Assembly (NCBI GenBank): GCA_022844125.1 | Contig: JALHMI010000010.1 | Span: 62,001 to 126,000, forward strand | Reading direction: 5' to 3' | DNA from: Pirellulales bacterium | Lineage (GTDB): Bacteria > Planctomycetota > Planctomycetia > Pirellulales > PALSA-1355 | Length of the DNA: 64,000 nt | Shown here: positions 60,184 to 64,000 of the stretch, piece by piece | Position numbering within the stretch: position 1 is the first letter of the stretch | Layout: every line of letters starts with the position of its first letter | Notes under the pieces: generated by a model | What the model saw: only the letters and a program-made list of their open reading frames with translations | Databases searched by the model: none | What the model was told of the DNA's origin: nothing | Made by a program: the position numbers and the translations under genes

Positions 60184-60293
60184 ACATATATCCAACGCTC
60201 TTGCGTTTCCCACGCATCTAACGAGCTCGCTGGATTCTTTGGCTAAGAGCCTCTCAATTCAAGCGCCACTCAAAGCAACAACCAAGACTGTAG

Positions 60294-60325
60294 CGCTGGG
60301 CCGCCTCACTGTCGGCGGCCCAGCG
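60294..60325 (+). other. Hairpin between 23S and 5S
   Basis: CGCTGGGCCGCC pairs perfectly with GGCGGCCCAGCG (12 bp, eight-base loop). No T-run follows, so it is probably a processing structure rather than a terminator. Confidence 0.6.
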
Positions 60326-60330
60326 TTCTT

Positions 60331-60437
60331 TCCGGTGAACATATCTGAAAGGTCACACCCGTTCCCATCTCGAACACGGTAGTTAAGCTTTCAGAGCCGA
60401 TGGTAGTACCCAAAGTGCGAGAGTAGGTATCGCCGGA
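60331..60437 (+). rRNA. 5S ribosomal RNA
   Basis: The terminal stem TCCGGTGA/TCGCCGGA closes a molecule with the conserved CCCGTTCCCATCTCGAACAC and GAGAGTAGGTATCGCC. Ends are accurate to one or two bases. Confidence 0.95.
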
Positions 60438-60450
60438 TTTTTTACAACCA

Positions 60451-60488
60451 AACCCCGACGGATCAACACGATCCGTCGGGGTTTTTTC
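60451..60488 (+). terminator. Intrinsic terminator of the rRNA operon
   Basis: CCCCGACGGATC and GATCCGTCGGGG form a 12-base perfect stem (up to 14 with flanking A/T pairs), loop AACAC, followed by six T. Confidence 0.92.
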
Positions 60489-60661
60489 TTGCGCCCACCC
60501 CAAAATTACTTTTGCGACAGACTCGACCCTCCACGGTGTCCGCAAGCCCCATCCGACGATAGACTTGCGCATGGCACCCCCATCGCCGGCGCGGGACCCC
60601 TCGGTGCCCACTTAGGACTCCTCCGCAAGGACCTGATTCGTCTGCAAGGGATCGTGCGATC

Positions 60662-63600
60662 GTGAATCAACCCGGGCCAACGGCCCCCTGTACCTGCGAC
60701 CCTGCGCTCGCCGGGCTCTCGCCCCGTCACGAGCAGCTCCAGCATGCCATCGAGCACGCCTCGCATTTTCTTCCCTCGCAGGCGCCGATCAGCGTCTTCG
60801 TCCACCACAACACCCTGCATACCTTCGAAGCTCGCCCCTTCCACGAAGCCGTCCAGATGGCGTCGCGGTTCTTTCGCTGCCAGGCCTATCTGAGCGAACA
60901 TCGCTACCGCCAGGAGCTCGCCCGCGGCCGGATCCTCTCGTCCGATATTTCCGCAGTCCTGCTCGAAGATCTCGATGACGAGTCCGATCGCCTCATCGGC
61001 TGCCTGGCCACGCGGTATCAGCTCCGCCTCGCCATGCTCAAGCACCCGGTCCAACTTGGTTCCGACGAAGAACTGCAGTGGCTCCTGGCCGAATCCGGGG
61101 TCCTGGAAAAATTCTGTGCGGAAACGCCGCCAGGCATCCGCGAGCAGATGATCGAACGGACCCGCCGCTGGGTGCTCCGCGACTTAAACAACGGCCACGA
61201 CGCCGCCCCCCAGGTGCGACAAGCCGTCGCCTCCCTGTTCGCCCGCTTCGATCACCGCGACATCGAACACTGGTCCGACGCCACCTGGGAATCTTTCACG
61301 CTCAGGCTCCTCTGGCAGGCAGCGCTCGACGGGGTGACCGCCCATCATGCTGCCGAATTCGAGCCCGTACAACCGGCCGCCGACTGGTCGAATCCTTCTG
61401 CCGTCGCAAGCCAACTCGTCAACGACGAACTGATCCGCTACAGCGCCGCCTTTCTCGACCAGGGGCTGGCCCGCTGGCGACTCCCGCATCGCGAAGAGGG
61501 CTACTTCCGCGCCTGGTGCGAGCTCAATCGCGTCAAACGCCCCTTCGAACCCTGGCTCGCTGGCCTACCGGCCGAGATCGCCCGCATCCAGCGGCAGTCG
61601 CTCGCTCCCCTGGACCTGATCGACGAATCGCTGGCCGTCCTGCGCGTCCCTGAAGGGCATCGCGAAGAGTTCATCACCCACTCGCTGCTCGACCTGAAGG
61701 GCTGGGCCGGCATGCTCTGGCAGATGGAAACCAACGCCGAGTGGACCATTGAGCCCGCCCCGCGAGGCACGCTGGCGGAATACCTCGCCGTTCGGCTGCT
61801 GTTGGAGCGACTGGCCCGCCAGCATGTCCAGGCTCAATCCCCGGAGAGTGCTTCTGCCGAGGCGCCCGAACCCCACGGCGTCACCGCGCTCCAGCGAGCC
61901 TATCTCGTATTCCGATTGGCTCAAACCGTCGGCTGGCGGCCTTCCGATCTGTTCCAGTTGAATGCTCCCGAGTGGCGACTGCTGCTCCGCGAAATCGAGT
62001 CTTTCGCCGGGCCCGAACGACAGCGGATCTACCACCTGGCTTACGAACGCCGTTACCGTGGTCAGGTGCTCGACGGCCTCATCGCCCATGCGCGGCATCG
62101 CGTCGCGTCGCCGACCGAGCCCAGGTTTCAGTTCGTCACTTGCCTGGATGAGCGCGAAGAATCGTTCCGCCGCCACCTGGAAGAAGCTGCGCCGGACTGC
62201 GAAACGTTCGGCGTCGCCGGCTTCTTCAGCGTGGCGATGTATTACCGCGGCGCTGCCGACGCCCATTTCGTCCCGCTCTGCCCCGTGGTGATCAAGCCCA
62301 AGCACTACGTCGAAGAAGAAGTTGCCTTCTCCTTCTCCGATGTCCACCGCCGCCGCTCGGAAACCCGTCGCGTGCTCGGCCGCGCTTCGCACCGCCTGCA
62401 CGTCGGCACCCGGAGCGGCATCGGCGGCACGCTCGCCGCGCTCGCCGGCTCGCTGGCCTCGATCCCGCTCGTTTTCCGCGTTCTCTTTCCACTCCTGACG
62501 GCCCGGGTTCGCCGACTGTTCGGCAGCTTCGTGCAGCCGCCACCGGTCACGCGGCTGCATTTGGAGCGGCACGACGAGCAGCCCGGGCAATCCAACGGCG
62601 GCCTCGGCTACAGTCTCGCGGAAATGGTCGATATGGCCGAGCGGTTGCTCCGCGACATCGGCCTCACCCGAAATTTCTCGCGGCTCGTCATCCTGCTCGG
62701 CCACGGCAGCTCGAGCCTCAACAACCCGCATCAGTCGGCCTACGATTGCGGGGCCTGCGGTGGCGGCCGCGGAGGACCGAATGCCCGCGCGATCGCCAGC
62801 ATCCTGGCCGATCCGCGCGTCCGCGAGCAGCTTCGCGAGCGCGGCATCGACATCCCGCGCACCACGATCTTCCTGGGCGGCATGCACAACACGGCCAACG
62901 ATCACATCGGCTTTTACGACCTCGATCGCCTCCCGTCCTCCCATCACGACGACTTCGACGCGGTGCGGGCGGCCCTCGACAAGACCCGTTGCCGCAACGC
63001 CCAGGAACGCTGCCGGCGATTCGAATCCGCGCCCCTCAAAGTCAGCTCCTATGCGGCACTCCGGCATGTCGAAGGCCGCGCCGAGGATCTCTCCCAGGTT
63101 CGGGCTGAACTCGGCCACGCCACCAACGCCGCCTGCATCGTCGGCCGCCGAAAGCGAACGCGGGGACTGTTCCTCGACCGCCGCTCCTTCCTCACCTCCT
63201 ACGATCCCACGCAAGACACGCCCGACGGGCAGATCCTCTCGCGCCTCCTGCAGGCCGTGATTCCGGTCTGCTCGGGCATCAATCTCGAATACTACTTCAG
63301 CTACGTCGATTCGCCCGGCTACGGCTGCGGGTCGAAGCTGCCGCACAACATCACTTCGCTCCTCGGTGTCATGGACGGCGCCGCCAGCGATTTGCGGCCG
63401 GGCCTTCCCTGGCAAATGGTCGAGATTCACGAACCAGTCCGGATCTTGTTCGTCATCGAAACGACGCCCTCCGTGCTGATCTCGATCCTGGAGCGGAACC
63501 CGCCGCTGATGCAGCTCGTGCTCAATGAGTGGATTCAGCTTGCTACGCTCGATCCCGGGTCCAGTCGCATTCAGCTTTTCCGCCGCGGCCGCTTCGAGCC

Positions 63601-63745
63601 GTACCACCCCGAGCGCGACGATCTGCCGCAGGTCCGCTCCTCGGCCGACTGGTTCCGCGGTTGGCGCGATCATCTGGGCCTGGCCTCGATCCTTCCGGGG
63701 CCTGTAGCCACCTCGCAGCCGGACTCCAGCAAGGCGGGCGCATGA
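60662..63745 (+). CDS. dabA: DabA-like inorganic carbon transporter subunit (DUF2309/UPF0753)
   Basis: 1027 residues from a GTG at 60662. The beta-carbonic-anhydrase-like site is conserved: Cys494 and Asp496 (VTCLDEREESF), His681 (LLGHGSSS) and Cys696 (AYDCGACGGG). The spacings C-x-D and H-x14-C equal those described for the zinc ligands of DabA (C351, D353, H524, C539 in Halothiobacillus). DabA-DabB uses the proton gradient to trap CO2 as bicarbonate. It overlaps the next gene by four bases. Length is in the upper part of the family range. Confidence 0.93.
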   Translation: MNQPGPTAPCTCDPALAGLSPRHEQLQHAIEHASHFLPSQAPISVFVHHNTLHTFEARPFHEAVQMASRFFRCQAYLSEHRYRQELARGRILSSDISAVLLEDLDDESDRLIGCLATRYQLRLAMLKHPVQLGSDEELQWLLAESGVLEKFCAETPPGIREQMIERTRRWVLRDLNNGHDAAPQVRQAVASLFARFDHRDIEHWSDATWESFTLRLLWQAALDGVTAHHAAEFEPVQPAADWSNPSAVASQLVNDELIRYSAAFLDQGLARWRLPHREEGYFRAWCELNRVKRPFEPWLAGLPAEIARIQRQSLAPLDLIDESLAVLRVPEGHREEFITHSLLDLKGWAGMLWQMETNAEWTIEPAPRGTLAEYLAVRLLLERLARQHVQAQSPESASAEAPEPHGVTALQRAYLVFRLAQTVGWRPSDLFQLNAPEWRLLLREIESFAGPERQRIYHLAYERRYRGQVLDGLIAHARHRVASPTEPRFQFVTCLDEREESFRRHLEEAAPDCETFGVAGFFSVAMYYRGAADAHFVPLCPVVIKPKHYVEEEVAFSFSDVHRRRSETRRVLGRASHRLHVGTRSGIGGTLAALAGSLASIPLVFRVLFPLLTARVRRLFGSFVQPPPVTRLHLERHDEQPGQSNGGLGYSLAEMVDMAERLLRDIGLTRNFSRLVILLGHGSSSLNNPHQSAYDCGACGGGRGGPNARAIASILADPRVREQLRERGIDIPRTTIFLGGMHNTANDHIGFYDLDRLPSSHHDDFDAVRAALDKTRCRNAQERCRRFESAPLKVSSYAALRHVEGRAEDLSQVRAELGHATNAACIVGRRKRTRGLFLDRRSFLTSYDPTQDTPDGQILSRLLQAVIPVCSGINLEYYFSYVDSPGYGCGSKLPHNITSLLGVMDGAASDLRPGLPWQMVEIHEPVRILFVIETTPSVLISILERNPPLMQLVLNEWIQLATLDPGSSRIQLFRRGRFEPYHPERDDLPQVRSSADWFRGWRDHLGLASILPGPVATSQPDSSKAGA

Positions 63746-64000
63746 GCCAGGACGTGCTCACAACCATTCTCGGTCTGACGGCGGTCGGCGCGCCGGCCAT
63801 GCTGCTGGCCATCGTCGGGCTCACGGCGCTCCTCGGCCGGCCGCTCAGCGAGCGTCTCACCGCCCGCCTGACCCAAGTCACCGTGAGCATCGGCCTGGCC
63901 GCTTCGATCGGCGTGCTCGCCGTCATGCTCACCACGGGCTCGCGCAACGTCGTCATCGACCTGGGCAATTGGGTCGCGCTCGACCAGCAGCACTTTCATC
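63742..64000 (+). CDS. dabB: DabB-like proton-conducting membrane subunit (partial, right edge)
   Basis: The ATG overlaps the DabA stop as ATGA. The visible 86 residues (MSQDVLTTILGLTAVGAPAM...) contain two hydrophobic helices, the second in VSIGLAASIGVLAVMLTTGS, followed by the first periplasmic loop, as at the N-terminus of NuoL/MrpA-type subunits. The partner of DabA is a protein of this type. The remainder is off the window. Confidence 0.8.
   Translation, partial: MSQDVLTTILGLTAVGAPAMLLAIVGLTALLGRPLSERLTARLTQVTVSIGLAASIGVLAVMLTTGSRNVVIDLGNWVALDQQHFH

Overview
The window looks like the chromosome of a heterotrophic planctomycete of the Pirellulales type. The evidence is a GC-rich sequence, a 23S-5S rRNA pair with no 16S beside it, a MoxR/DUF58/BatA-type von Willebrand operon with very large secreted partners, a secreted beta-propeller protein with an N-terminal LExLExRxLL motif and a dockerin-like C-terminus, cysteine-rich outer-membrane proteins and a lysine/alanine-tailed HU protein.

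Layout. 1-15730 (minus strand) is a probable eight-gene operon read from right to left: a 1583-residue secreted PQQ/TPR protein, a prenyltransferase-fold secreted protein, MoxR ATPase, DUF58 protein, two membrane VWA proteins, a membrane coiled-coil protein and a secreted coiled-coil protein cut by the left edge. 16391-17414 holds an HU-like protein and a convergent Rrf2 regulator with a clear promoter and operator. 17772-20626 is a MacB-type permease and HlyD-type adaptor pair without an adjacent ATPase. 20959-22486 holds a STAS protein, a relic of a dockerin-associated domain and an outer-membrane protein. 22773-27127 is a YtrA-type GntR/ABC operon with a palindromic operator on its promoter. 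27139-27773 is a REP-associated tyrosine transposase beside an inverted pair of palindromes. 27906-35885 holds a secreted propeller protein, two metal-linked lipoproteins, an Nramp-like transporter, a beta-barrel protein and an LpxH-like phosphoesterase coupled to a glycosyltransferase.

36464-51391 is a 14.9-kb integrated element in the 3' half of tRNA-Phe, bounded by 47-bp direct repeats. It carries a tyrosine integrase, an early operon (HTH protein, ERCC4 nuclease, P4-type SF3 helicase), small- and large-terminase candidates, a KTSC-domain protein, a spike-like protein and several proteins I cannot place. I recognise no portal, major capsid, protease or tail gene. It is therefore a small divergent phage or a terminase-bearing satellite, and is the best candidate here for an undescribed system. 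It also has a boxA-like sequence nearly identical to the one in the host 23S leader, a structured RNA candidate, putative integrase arm sites, and an integrase whose last residues are written in the tRNA core.

After the tRNA come a zinc-ribbon membrane protein, cysteine desulfurase, a TlpA-like secreted thioredoxin, an IscA/ErpA-type Fe-S carrier, the unlinked 23S-5S operon with promoter, boxA, processing stem and terminator, and the start of a DabA-DabB inorganic-carbon uptake pair that runs off the right edge.
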